44,235 nt of DNA from Candidatus Latescibacterota bacterium (GCA_009694805.1 SICM01000012.1:1-44235), one strand, 5' to 3'; numbered from the stretch's first letter, positions 25,000 through 34,308 are shown. A program made the numbers and translations. The notes: a model not told the origin generated them from the letters alone.

Positions 25000-27900
25000 T
25001 TAACGGATCATCCACCCCTTGACCTCGCCCGCATCCGTCCCCGTGACCGCCACCCCGTCCAGGGCCCCGATACAGGTCGGCCTCCCCTGCGTGCGCCCCA
25101 TCCCCACGACCTCGCCCCTGCCGTCCAGCGCCACCAGCGTCCCATCCTCGCAGCCCACGGCCACCCAGGTCCCCCCCTGCCCGGCAACACAGGCGACCAC
25201 CGTCGGCGGGCTCGGCAGACGCCTCGCCCAGACCTTCTCGCACCGGGCGTCGAGGGCCAGAACCAGCCCCCCCGACAGCGCCGCGACGATCTCCTGCTTC
25301 CCATCCCCGTTCAGGTCCGCCACGTCCATGTCCTGCACGTTCCTCTCCGGACACGGCCTCGGAGGCGGCCTGAACGCCCCCGGCCCGAGCTGGACATTAT
25401 ACAGAGGCGTCCCGTCCTCCGCCCACACCCCGATCCGGTTCCACGTCCCGTCGATCTCCCCGATCACCTCCCGCTTCCCATCCCCATCCAGATCCTCCAC
25501 GAAGACGTGTCGCCGGTACATGCACCCCCACACGCTGACGTTCGTGTATCCTGCCGGGACCCCGTAGAAACTCCGGGGGCTCGCATCCAGCTTCCGGTTG
25601 TTCACCACCGCCAGCGTGTGCATGTCCGTCGGATGGCGCGCGATCAGGAGGTTGAGGCTCCCCTCCGGACCCTCCACAATCCCGTATCCCACCCCCGGCC
25701 CCCAGAACACCGGCAGCCGCTTCACCAGTCCGCCCTGCTCATCCAGAATCTCCAGCGTGCATGCGCTCCCCACAAACGCCTGGCTCTTCCCATCCAGAAA
25801 CACCCCCGTATGCAGCCCGTGGACCCCCTCGTGCCCCGGCGCGGACTTGAACCAGTACTGTTTGGCTGCATGGAACACCGCCGGGTCCATCTCCGACACA
25901 AAGGTCCACCGCCGCTCCCCTGCCTCGTCGAACGCGATCACCTTCTCGTCCGCGCAGCCCGCCAGCAACAGCCGGGGCTCCGGCCACCAGCGCAGCACGC
26001 GGATGGGACCGTCCGTCGCCATCCGCCGGACCTCTTTCCCATCCCTCCCCAGAACGTGAACCTGCTCCCCCCCTGCCGCCCAGACCCTCTGCCCCGCCCC
26101 GGAGGAGACCGTGACGAGGTCCACGAGCCCGCCGCCTGTCTCTGCGGTAAAGACCGTGTTCAACGCCGGGATGGATGGCTTTTTCTTATCCCGAGCGCCC
26201 TGTCCATCCCTCTTCTTCCTGGCTTCTGATAGAAGCGCCGCCAGCCGCTCCAATATCTCCTTGAGCGCCCCCGCGTCTGGCCGGACGCCTTCCAGGCAGT
26301 GACGGCCTGCGGGAAGGGTGAAGGTCCGCCCCGCCCCCCTGACCCCTTCTCTCCCCTCTCCCTTTGGGGGAGGAGTCTGCCCTTCCTCTATCGCCACCTC
26401 CACCCGCGTCTCCCTGCTCGTAACCACGTACAGGATGCCCGTCTCAAAATCCCAATCCACGTCCACCGGCGCGTCGGCGGAGAGGAGCCCCGCGCCGAGC
26501 AAAGCCTGTTTCAGGCCGATACCGTGGAGATGATCCTGCGCCAGAACGACCAGCTCTCCCTCAATACCTTCATAGCCCCCCGCGACCACGATCGCCGGCT
26601 CCGGCAGCGCCAGGACCGCAGCGTTCTCCCCCAGCCGGGCGCAGACAGGAGAGGTCCTGGCGATGACCGAAAAGAAGGTCCGCTCATCCCCTGCCTTGAC
26701 CGCTCCGTGCCACGCCATCCGGGCGCGTCCCTCCCCGGCGCGGGTCTCCACGGGGTCCGACAGGACGATCTCAAACTCACTCTCCTGCACGCGGACCTTG
26801 CCCGGCTTCGCCTCCCACGTCCCCTTCCCCTCCCACAGGATTTCCGCCTCCATGTTCGCGCTGTCCGCCCGGAACGCCAGCCGGTCCACGACCAGCGCGT
26901 ACCTCCCGATCCGCTGAAGAATCGTCCGCCGCCAGCAGGAGAAAGGCGCATCCGGCGTCTCCCCCACGGCTACGGCCGTCTGGCCGACCACGTCCCGGCG
27001 TCGGAGCGCGGCGTCCATGGCCGCCTTCGGCTCCACCATCCCATCGGCCCGCGTCACGACCTGGTTCAGATAGCCGTCCAGCGCCGTCTGCCCGGCCAGC
27101 CGCAGGTTCAGGACCGCAAACGTGTGGTACGGGTTCCGGCCCGTCCAGTTCATGCCCTTGACCAGCAGGAAGTCCCCCAACGCGTCCGGCGCGCTCCGGA
27201 AGCTCCCGAACATGAACGAATCCTCCAGAGGCAGGTCTGTGGCCCGGCTACGCCACATCGGCGCCGGCAGCGGATGGACGCTCCACATACCCACCAGGTC
27301 CATTGGCTGGGCCGGCGGAAGGTCCGACCCTGGCGCAAACGACTGCCCCAGGTGGAAGGCGCTCAGGTCCGCCCCCGTGCGCCGGAGGTACTCCAGCCAC
27401 CGCCCGTCCTGCGTCAGATAGGCCGCCTGCCGGTGAAACGCGATGGAGGAGGGAATGTGCATGGGGTCCTGTTCCCGCCCCGACGCGAGAATCTCGTGCC
27501 CCTTGATCAGACGGCGCGTCACCCCATTTTCGAGCGGCTTCCGGTCCCCCGTCAGCAGCATGTAGACCAGCCCCTGCGCCATGCCGGTGCTGTACCAGCC
27601 GAGGTTGTCGATCTCCCCGATCACCCATGCGTGCCGGTGGAACGGTGAGAACTGCCACTTCGCCGACGCCACGGACTGCCGCCACAGCGGATCGCCATAG
27701 TCCCTTTCGAAATACCTTCCAAGACAGTAGAGCGCGATGGACGACCACTGCCCGTGGCGGCTGCTCACGTGAGGCGGGGGCTCAGCGTAGGCCGCCTCGC
27801 CCGTCGGGATCTCCTCCGGAATTCGCCTGCGCCACGCCTGCTCCTGAGGATGCGCGAACTGTCGGGAGAAGGCGTTCGTCACCCTCAGGCGCTCCTCATC

Positions 27901-28731
27901 CGTGAAGACCGGACTCTCCTCGATCAGGTCCCAGTAAAGGATCATCATGTGCGCGCCGTAGTGGTACGGCCCGGCGATGGGATCGTCCTTGTTCTCGATC
28001 AACTCGCCGTCGATCTCCGTGAACTCCTGCTTCGCCTTTTCATCCGGGAATGCCAGGCGGATGGCCTCCCGCGCGTGGAACGGATCACCCGTCATGTAGT
28101 ACATCGCCATCCGCTTGCTGAGGCTGTTCCACCCGAAGTAGCCGACGTGGCCGCCCGTCACGGTCCCATCCCAGATCCGGAAGTCCTTCAGGTCCTTCTG
28201 TGGCGCCCGCCCCTTTCCCAGGCCGATCTCCATCAACCAGCCCACGGATAGAGCGCCCTTTCCGCCCTCCGCCTGTCCCAGCTTCTCCACCAGAACACCC
28301 ACCGCACGGTCCACCCCCGCCGCGTCGCTCCCCCCCACGAAGATCACATTGTGTCCCCCACCGAATGGGTTGTGCAACGTGCGCACCTCGTATCCCCCCG
28401 GTCCCGGATACCACAGGTCCAGCAACGTGAAATACCGGTTATACAGCTCCTCGATGGTCCGGTTGGTGGATCGGTTTCCCAGCACGATCAGATTCCCCTG
28501 GATCGGAACCCCCGCCTCCGGCGCATCGTCCTTAACGACCGGGACCTTCACCCCCGACCGTTTCTGAATGGCCTCCTGAATCCGGGACGCCTGGGCGTCG
28601 TAGATGCCGCTGACCGGAACCACAATCGTGACATGCGGCCGACCCTCCTTCACCAGTTCCGTCCTGAGGTGAAGACCCTTGAGCTTCTCGTACACGGGCG
28701 GGATCTGCCCGGATGGTCCTGAGTTGTTCAT
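25000..28731 (-). CDS. Giant lyase-like/beta-propeller protein G3
   Basis: A 1243-aa paralog, closest to G4. The N-terminal domain shows the exact signature YPGPGGYEVR, NPFGGGHN, GGSDAAG. The helical core contains HYGAHMMILYWDLIEESP and a SPFHRHAW motif. The beta-sandwich includes WRRTILQRIGRYALVVDRL. A Lys-rich linker (near ALKEILERLAALLSEARKKR) leads to a propeller with WAVGCEDGTLVALDG-type blades and DLDGDG and DLNGDG loops. No signal peptide is visible. The ATG at 28731 has GGGAG seven bases upstream. It follows G4 by about 150 bp of hairpin-rich DNA and precedes the esterase-like gene. Catalytic residues cannot be assigned by eye. Confidence 0.72.
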   Translation of the reverse strand: MNNSGPSGQIPPVYEKLKGLHLRTELVKEGRPHVTIVVPVSGIYDAQASRIQEAIQKRSGVKVPVVKDDAPEAGVPIQGNLIVLGNRSTNRTIEELYNRYFTLLDLWYPGPGGYEVRTLHNPFGGGHNVIFVGGSDAAGVDRAVGVLVEKLGQAEGGKGALSVGWLMEIGLGKGRAPQKDLKDFRIWDGTVTGGHVGYFGWNSLSKRMAMYYMTGDPFHAREAIRLAFPDEKAKQEFTEIDGELIENKDDPIAGPYHYGAHMMILYWDLIEESPVFTDEERLRVTNAFSRQFAHPQEQAWRRRIPEEIPTGEAAYAEPPPHVSSRHGQWSSIALYCLGRYFERDYGDPLWRQSVASAKWQFSPFHRHAWVIGEIDNLGWYSTGMAQGLVYMLLTGDRKPLENGVTRRLIKGHEILASGREQDPMHIPSSIAFHRQAAYLTQDGRWLEYLRRTGADLSAFHLGQSFAPGSDLPPAQPMDLVGMWSVHPLPAPMWRSRATDLPLEDSFMFGSFRSAPDALGDFLLVKGMNWTGRNPYHTFAVLNLRLAGQTALDGYLNQVVTRADGMVEPKAAMDAALRRRDVVGQTAVAVGETPDAPFSCWRRTILQRIGRYALVVDRLAFRADSANMEAEILWEGKGTWEAKPGKVRVQESEFEIVLSDPVETRAGEGRARMAWHGAVKAGDERTFFSVIARTSPVCARLGENAAVLALPEPAIVVAGGYEGIEGELVVLAQDHLHGIGLKQALLGAGLLSADAPVDVDWDFETGILYVVTSRETRVEVAIEEGQTPPPKGEGREGVRGAGRTFTLPAGRHCLEGVRPDAGALKEILERLAALLSEARKKRDGQGARDKKKPSIPALNTVFTAETGGGLVDLVTVSSGAGQRVWAAGGEQVHVLGRDGKEVRRMATDGPIRVLRWWPEPRLLLAGCADEKVIAFDEAGERRWTFVSEMDPAVFHAAKQYWFKSAPGHEGVHGLHTGVFLDGKSQAFVGSACTLEILDEQGGLVKRLPVFWGPGVGYGIVEGPEGSLNLLIARHPTDMHTLAVVNNRKLDASPRSFYGVPAGYTNVSVWGCMYRRHVFVEDLDGDGKREVIGEIDGTWNRIGVWAEDGTPLYNVQLGPGAFRPPPRPCPERNVQDMDVADLNGDGKQEIVAALSGGLVLALDARCEKVWARRLPSPPTVVACVAGQGGTWVAVGCEDGTLVALDGRGEVVGMGRTQGRPTCIGALDGVAVTGTDAGEVKGWMIR
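26351..26375. repeat. Palindromic CCCTCTCCC-type repeat inside G3
   Basis: CTCCCCTCTCCC, TTT, then GGGGGAGGAG form an imperfect palindrome in the G3 reading frame at the linker before the propeller. Similar CT-rich palindromes occur in intergenic DNA near 8885-8915 and at 34210-34299. Confidence 0.6.
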
Positions 28732-28822
28732 GGTCAATCTCCCATTCGTAGCTCGGAGATAAATTCCACTCCGCCTAACGCTCCCAGCGGTCGCGTTCCC
28801 AGCCCTGAGCTACCTCAGACGC

Positions 28823-28897
28823 GCCCGGCTGCGCCGGGCTAAAGCCCGATTTATCGGGCGCATACGCAGGTAGCGCGGGAACTTCATTCCCGCGCTA
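28823..28897. repeat. Cluster of three hairpins between G4 and G3
   Basis: GCCCGGC/GCCGGGC (28823-28839), GCCCGAT/ATCGGGC (28844-28859) and TAGCGCGGGAA/TTCCCGCGCTA (28871-28897) are perfect stems. The last one spans the G4 stop codon. Together they may slow or end transcription between the two giants, or protect the upstream message. Confidence 0.75.
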
Positions 28898-31800
28898 TGG
28901 TCCACCCTTTGACCTCCCCCTCCTCCGTCCCCACCACCGCCGCGCCGTCCAGCACGCCGATGCACGTCGGCCTCCCCCTGACGGAGGTCCTCCCGAAGAC
29001 CTCGCCCTTTCCGTCCAGGGCAACCAGCGTTCCGTCCTCGCAGCCCACGGCGATCCAGACCCTGCCGTCTGTGCGGACAGCGGCCAGAACCGTCGGCGGA
29101 CTCGGAAGCCTCCGACCCCATACCTTCTCGCACCGGCAGTTCAGGGCCATCACCAGTCCGCTGGAGGTCGCGGCCAGGATCTCCTTCTTTCCGTCCCCAT
29201 CCAGATCTGCGAGGTCCAGATCTCGCACGTTGAGCGTCGGATGCCTCTCCCCCGGCCCCAGGTTCACGTTGTAGAGCGGCGTCCCATCCTCGGCCCAGAC
29301 CGACACCCGGTTCCAGGACCCGTTGACCTCGCTGACCACCTCTTTCCGGCCATCTCCGTCCACATCCTCGTAGAAGAGGTGCCGGCGGCTCATGCTCTGC
29401 CAGCCCGGGATGTACGTCTGACCGGGCGGCACGCCGTGAAAACTGCGGGGCTTGGGGTCCAGCGTCCGGTTGTTCACCACGGCCACGTTGTGTACCTCCG
29501 TGGGCTGGCGGGCGATCAGCAGGTTGAGGCTCCCCTCCGGCCCATCGACCAGCGCGAACCGCGACCCTGCCCCCCAGAACACCGGCATCCGCTCGACCAG
29601 GTGGCCGTTCTCGTCGATGATCTCCAGGGTACACGCGCTCCCCACGAACGCCTGGCTCTTCCCGTCCAGAAACACCCCTGTATGCACTCCGTGAACCCCC
29701 TCGTGTCCCGGCGCGGTCCTGAACCAGTAGGGCTTGGCCGCCCGGAACACCGCCGGGTCCTCCTGCGATACGAAGACCCATCGGCGCTCGCCCGTGGACA
29801 GGTCAAAAGCGATGACCTGATCATCCACGCACCCGGCCAGCAACAGCCCCTGTTCCTCCCACCAGCGCAGCACCCGGATCGGACCGTCCGTCTTCAGCGT
29901 CCGCTGCGCCTTCCCCTCCGGCGTCAGCAGGTGGACCCGCTCCCCTTCCGAGATGCAGAGCCTGGTCCCATCCCCGGAAGAGAGGGGGAGAATCTCCACG
30001 GCCTTGCCGCCGATGTCTGCGGTGAAGACCGTCGGCAGTTCCGAAACCCGGGGCCACGAAGCAATATCCTTCTCCTGAGCCCGCCCTTTCAGACCCTGCG
30101 CCAGAAGCCCTTCCAGCCGCGTCTTCACCGTTTGAAGCGTCTGCGCGTCCGGCCTCGTCTCCAGGAGCGTGTACCGCCCTGCCGGGAGCCGGATCGTCCA
30201 TCCCCCATCCCCTTCCCGATTGGGCTTCAGCTTCCTCCCCTCCACCCGCATCCCCGGCGCATCCTCCAGCGCCAGTCGGACCTCCGTTTCCCGGCCCGAC
30301 GAAATCACCAGAATCCCCTTTTCAAAATCCCAGTCCAGGTCCACCGGCGCATCGGCTGAGAGCAGCGCCGCCCCCAGCTCGGCCTTCGTCAGGCTGATCC
30401 CGTTCAGATGATCGCAGGCCAGCAGGACGAACGCCCCCTCCAGGCCTTCGTACTTGCCTTCCACCGCCACCCCCGCGCCAGGAAGGGACAGCGCCGCAGC
30501 CCTCTCCGTCAGCCGGGCGCACGTCAGGGGGACGCCCCGGTCCTCCGCGACAAGCGAGAAGAAAGTCCTCTCCTCCCCGGCCCGGACCGGACCGCGCCAG
30601 ATCATCTTCGCCTGCCCCTCCTTCACCCGCGTGGCAAGCGGGTCTGACGCGCGGATCTCGAACGGCCTTGCCCCTTCGATCCGAACCGCGCCCCCTTCCG
30701 GGGACGCCTGCCAGGCCCCCTTCCCCTGCCACAGGACTTCCACCTCCATCTCCCGGCTGTCCTCCCGGAAGGCCAGCCGGTCCACGAACAGGGCATAGCG
30801 CCCGACGCGCTGGACCAGCGTGCGACGCCAGGAACAGAACGCCACGTTCGGAACCTCCCCCACGGCCACGGCGCTCCCCCCGACCACATCGTGAAAAGGC
30901 AGTCCCCCGTCCATGGCCGCCTTCGGCTCCATCGTCCCTTCGGACCGCGTCAGCACCTGATTCAGAAACCCCTCTAAGACCGTCTGCCCGTCTATCCTCA
31001 GTTCCAGGATGACGAACGCATGGTAGGGATTCCGCCACGCCCCGTTCCACCCCTTGAGGAAGATGTAGTCTCCGGAGGCGTCCGGCGCGCTCCGGAAACT
31101 CGCAAACTGGAAACTCGCCTCCAGCGGCAGGCCGCTCGCCCGGCTCCGCCACATCGGCTCCGGCATCGACAGAAAGCTCCACCTGCCCACCAGGTCCGCC
31201 GGCGGGGTTGCCTTGAGGTGCGCCTCCGGCCAGAACGACTGTCCCACGCGGAAGAGGCTCAGGTCTATCCCGGTGCGCCTCAAGTACTCGGACCACCGGC
31301 CGTCCTGCATCAGATAGGCCGCCTTGTGCAGACACCCGATGGACGCCGCGCTCATCGACCCCTCTCTCTCCCGCCCGGAGGCCATGACCTCCTGCCCGAG
31401 CAGCAGCGTCCGCAGCACGCCGTTCTCCAGCAGCTTGCGGTCCCCGGTCAACAGCATGTAGGTGAGGACGGGGTCCAGGCCCGTGCTGTACCAGTTGACC
31501 ACGTCGTCCTCACTGTCCATCCACGCATGCCGGTGCAGGGGGGAGAAGTACCACTTCGCCCAGGCGATGCAGTGCTCCCAGAGGGGATCGGCGTAGTCCC
31601 TCTGGAAGTAGCGGCCCAGGAGGTAGAGCACCACCGCCGACCATTTCCCGTGCCGGGTCCCCACCTTCGGCGGCGGCTCGTCGTAGGGACTGACCCCTTT
31701 CTGGACGTTTTCATAAAGCGTTCTCCGCCAGCCCCACTCCTGCGGATGGGCGAACTGTTTGGAGAAGGCGTTCGTCACCCGCAGGCGCTCCTCGTCCGTG

Positions 31801-32627
31801 AAGGCCGGACTCTCCTCGATCAGGTCCCAGTAAAGGATCATCATGTGCGCCCCGTAGTGATACGGACCGCTGAGAGGCTCGTCCTTGTTCTCAACCTGTT
31901 CGCCGTCGATCTCCGTGATCTCCCGCTTCGCCTGCTCATCCGGGAAGGCCAGACGGATGACCTCCCGCGCGTGGAAGGGATCACCCGTCATGTAGTACAT
32001 CGCCATCCGCTTGCTGAGGCTGTTCCACCCGAATTTTCCGTCCGCCCCCACCGTGGCTGACCGCTCCCACGTCTCGATTCCCCGGACCTCCTTCGGCGAC
32101 TGAACGCCCCTGCCCGGCTGAATCTCCATCAGCCAGCCCACGGACAGCGTCCCCTGCGCCCCTTCCGCCTTCTCCAGCTTCTCCACGAACACCCCGGTCG
32201 CCCGGTCCACCCCCGCCGCATCGCTCCCCCCCACGAAGATCACGTTGTGACCGCCCCCGAACGGGTTGTGCAGGGACCGCACCTCATACCCCCCCGGCCC
32301 CGGATACCACAGGTCCAGCAGTGTGAAATACCGGTTGTAGAGTTCCTCTATCGCCCGGTTGGTCGACCGGTTGCCCAGCACGATCAGATTCCCCTGGATC
32401 GGCGCCCCCACCTCCGGCGCATCGTCCTTCACCGCCGGGACCTTCACGCCCGACCGCTTCGAGAGGGCCTCCTGAATCCGGGACGCCTGGGCGTCGTAGA
32501 TGCCACTGGCCGGAACCACAAGCGCGACACTGGCCTTCCCCTGCCGCACCAGCTCCGTCCGGATATGAAGATCCTTGAGCCTCGTATACACGGGCGCAGT
32601 AGGCATGGCGCCTGTTGTGTCAGCCAT
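28884..32627 (-). CDS. Giant lyase-like/beta-propeller protein G4
   Basis: A 1247-aa paralog in tandem with G3. Long blocks are near-identical, for example FGWNSLSKRMAMYYMTGDPF and the N-terminal YPGPGGYEVR, NPFGGGHN, GGSDAAG signature. Domain order is the accessory alpha/beta domain, helical core (SPLHRHAW; HYGAHMMILYWDLIEESP), beta-sandwich (WRRTLVQRVGRYALFVDRL), linker, then a propeller with DVDGDG and DLDGDG loops. No signal peptide is visible. The ATG at 32627 overlaps the stop of the SGNH gene by 8 bp, which implies translational coupling. Divergence from G3 is greatest in the linker and the segment near 320-345. Confidence 0.72.
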   Translation of the reverse strand: MADTTGAMPTAPVYTRLKDLHIRTELVRQGKASVALVVPASGIYDAQASRIQEALSKRSGVKVPAVKDDAPEVGAPIQGNLIVLGNRSTNRAIEELYNRYFTLLDLWYPGPGGYEVRSLHNPFGGGHNVIFVGGSDAAGVDRATGVFVEKLEKAEGAQGTLSVGWLMEIQPGRGVQSPKEVRGIETWERSATVGADGKFGWNSLSKRMAMYYMTGDPFHAREVIRLAFPDEQAKREITEIDGEQVENKDEPLSGPYHYGAHMMILYWDLIEESPAFTDEERLRVTNAFSKQFAHPQEWGWRRTLYENVQKGVSPYDEPPPKVGTRHGKWSAVVLYLLGRYFQRDYADPLWEHCIAWAKWYFSPLHRHAWMDSEDDVVNWYSTGLDPVLTYMLLTGDRKLLENGVLRTLLLGQEVMASGREREGSMSAASIGCLHKAAYLMQDGRWSEYLRRTGIDLSLFRVGQSFWPEAHLKATPPADLVGRWSFLSMPEPMWRSRASGLPLEASFQFASFRSAPDASGDYIFLKGWNGAWRNPYHAFVILELRIDGQTVLEGFLNQVLTRSEGTMEPKAAMDGGLPFHDVVGGSAVAVGEVPNVAFCSWRRTLVQRVGRYALFVDRLAFREDSREMEVEVLWQGKGAWQASPEGGAVRIEGARPFEIRASDPLATRVKEGQAKMIWRGPVRAGEERTFFSLVAEDRGVPLTCARLTERAAALSLPGAGVAVEGKYEGLEGAFVLLACDHLNGISLTKAELGAALLSADAPVDLDWDFEKGILVISSGRETEVRLALEDAPGMRVEGRKLKPNREGDGGWTIRLPAGRYTLLETRPDAQTLQTVKTRLEGLLAQGLKGRAQEKDIASWPRVSELPTVFTADIGGKAVEILPLSSGDGTRLCISEGERVHLLTPEGKAQRTLKTDGPIRVLRWWEEQGLLLAGCVDDQVIAFDLSTGERRWVFVSQEDPAVFRAAKPYWFRTAPGHEGVHGVHTGVFLDGKSQAFVGSACTLEIIDENGHLVERMPVFWGAGSRFALVDGPEGSLNLLIARQPTEVHNVAVVNNRTLDPKPRSFHGVPPGQTYIPGWQSMSRRHLFYEDVDGDGRKEVVSEVNGSWNRVSVWAEDGTPLYNVNLGPGERHPTLNVRDLDLADLDGDGKKEILAATSSGLVMALNCRCEKVWGRRLPSPPTVLAAVRTDGRVWIAVGCEDGTLVALDGKGEVFGRTSVRGRPTCIGVLDGAAVVGTEEGEVKGWTIARE

Positions 32628-33219
32628 GGCTTTTTTCCCCTTTCAAAAGATCGGTCACGAAGGCCGCCACCGCATCTGCGAGGACCGCGTTCCCCGCGTC
32701 GGTCATGTGGACCCCGTCCGGCCCGACGCACCCCTCCCGTCCCCCTGCCTCCACGACGCGATGCAGGTCGTCCACCGGAAGCCCTGCCGCCTGCGCGGCC
32801 CGGAGGGCCACGGCGTTGTAGGCCAGCACGTCTTTCTCAAACCGATCAAACCCCTTGCGCGCCGCGTGCCGCTCATCGACCACCGGCGTGATCGTGGCCC
32901 ACGCCAGGCGTGAGCCTGTCTCTTCTTTCAGCCGACAGAAGATCTCGCGCAGGTTCGCTTCGTACTGTTCCAGGCTCACCCTTGGCCCGACGGCGTCCCG
33001 CTCGCGGCCCAGGTCGTGCAGCCCGCAGTTGAGGTGAATGACGTCGAACTCAGGACGGATCAACCACTCATCCGCGTGGGCGAGCAGGTTGGCGCTGGTG
33101 CCGCTGTTGGCGGGGAGGTTCGTCACCTCGCAGACCCCGTCGAGCCGGGCCTGCACGTGCGGCCCGTACCCCATACTGATGGAATCCCCGGCCAGAAGAA
33201 CCTTCGGTTTTGTATTCAT
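32620..33219 (-). CDS. SGNH/GDSL hydrolase
   Basis: A 199-aa SGNH-fold esterase. Block I is AGDSISMGYG with Ser13. NSGTS and NCGLHDL (Asn64) supply oxyanion residues, and the C-terminal PDGVH holds Asp168 and His171. Such proteins deacetylate sugars or act as lipases. No signal peptide is visible. It overlaps the start of G4, strongly suggesting that the two are made together; a carbohydrate esterase acting with G4 is a reasonable inference. The ATG has AAAGGTG just upstream. Confidence 0.88.
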   Translation of the reverse strand: MNTKPKVLLAGDSISMGYGPHVQARLDGVCEVTNLPANSGTSANLLAHADEWLIRPEFDVIHLNCGLHDLGRERDAVGPRVSLEQYEANLREIFCRLKEETGSRLAWATITPVVDERHAARKGFDRFEKDVLAYNAVALRAAQAAGLPVDDLHRVVEAGGREGCVGPDGVHMTDAGNAVLADAVAAFVTDLLKGEKSHG

Positions 33220-33241
33220 ATCACCTTTCCCCCTTCACGCT

Positions 33242-33269
33242 GGTTTTCATCCTGCACATCCCTGTTAAA
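33242..33269 (-). repeat. Intergenic repeat, copy B
   Basis: Near-identical to 7968-7995 on the minus strand (core CAGGGATGTRCAGGATGA). It falls in the gap between the TauE/SafE gene and the SGNH gene if the permease frame is corrected at 33343-33351. Confidence 0.7.
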
Positions 33270-33274
33270 ACCTG

Positions 33275-34190
33275 TCATCCACGGATCATCTTCACAAGGT
33301 CCCACACGAGGGCGGAGACCGTCAGCAGGATCACGCCCACGACCCCCCCCCACAGGGCGCGCCGCGGACAGCCGGTGGGCCGTGAGCGCCCCGAGTTGCG
33401 CCCCGATCGTCGACCCGAACATCAGGGCCACCACCAGACCCAGGTGAATGTTGCCGTGCATCGCGTGCGCAGCAGTCCCGGTCGAGGCCGTGACCACCAG
33501 CGCCAGGATGCCCGTCCCCGCGGCCATGTGGACGGAGAACCCCAGGCCGTAGATCAGCACAGGCATCAGCGCCACCCCCCCGCCGATGCCCATCAGCCCG
33601 CTCAGGACGCCCATGCCGAACCCCACGTACGCGATCATGGGCAGGGAGACCCGCCGGAGGCCGGCGTTCGGGAGGTCCACATAGGGAGGCAGCCGGAGAC
33701 GGGCCAGGGAAGCGCCTGTCCCGGACCCCGAATCTGGAGTCCCGGCCTTTTTTCGACCTGCCTGGAGATTCCGGGAGATGAACTGGAGGGCGACGGTCAG
33801 GAGGAGGACGACGTAGAGGATCTCCAGGATGAACTTGGCGGCGGGGAGGGTGTGGCCCCAAAGGCGCAGCGCGGCGAGGTGATTCAGATAGACGAGCAGG
33901 TGGGTCCCCGCGTCTACGCCGATGATCGACCCTCCCAGCATCAGCAGGTCGAACTTCGGCTCCCCGTTCCCCAGGCGGCGGTGCTTCCGGTAGGCCGAGA
34001 CGGCCGTGCCGATCATCTGGCAGAGGCCGCTCCCCACCGCGATCGGGAAGGGGATGCCGAACATCACGTTCAGCATGGGCGTCAGCATGAACCCCCCGCC
34101 GACGCCATACATGCCCGCGATGTAACCCACACCGAGCCCCAGGGCCATCAGGTCCAGGATGGAGACGGGCTGTCCAGCGATGTTGAGCAT
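33275..34190 (-). CDS. TauE/SafE family permease, frameshifted near the 3' end
   Basis: A membrane protein of the sulfite/anion exporter TauE/SafE family (DUF81). Two homologous halves are visible, each starting with a glycine-rich GVGGGF or GIGGGV loop (GMYGVGGGFMLTPML; GLMGIGGGVALMPVL) and several hydrophobic helices. As sequenced, a run of nine C at 33343-33351 sends the frame into a hydrophilic tail ending at 33216. With eight C the frame instead reads a final hydrophobic helix (VGVILLTVSALVWDLVKM) and stops at 33275, giving about 304 aa. I list the corrected extent. It probably moves sulfonates, sulfite or other organic anions. It follows a 63-aa membrane protein. Confidence 0.8.
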
Positions 34191-34209
34191 GATATTTCAT
34201 GAAAGGCGA

Positions 34210-34299
34210 GGCCCTCACCCACCCCCTCCCTCTCCCAGTGCTGGGAGGGGGTGGGGGCATCAGGCGCACGGCTGCCGGAGATAGGGGAGGGTGAGGGCC
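34210..34299. repeat. GC-rich inverted repeat
   Basis: GGCCCTCACCC (34210-34220) and GGGTGAGGGCC (34289-34299) are exact inverted ends, enclosing a CCCTCTCCCA..TGGGAGGGGG hairpin. The element lies upstream of the TauE/SafE start. Confidence 0.7.
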
Positions 34300-34308
34300 G
34301 TTTCACGT

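Noticed and set aside
28823..28897. Riboswitch or structured leader before G3
   Set aside because: It consists of three independent simple hairpins without a recognised aptamer core, so repeat-derived structure is more likely.
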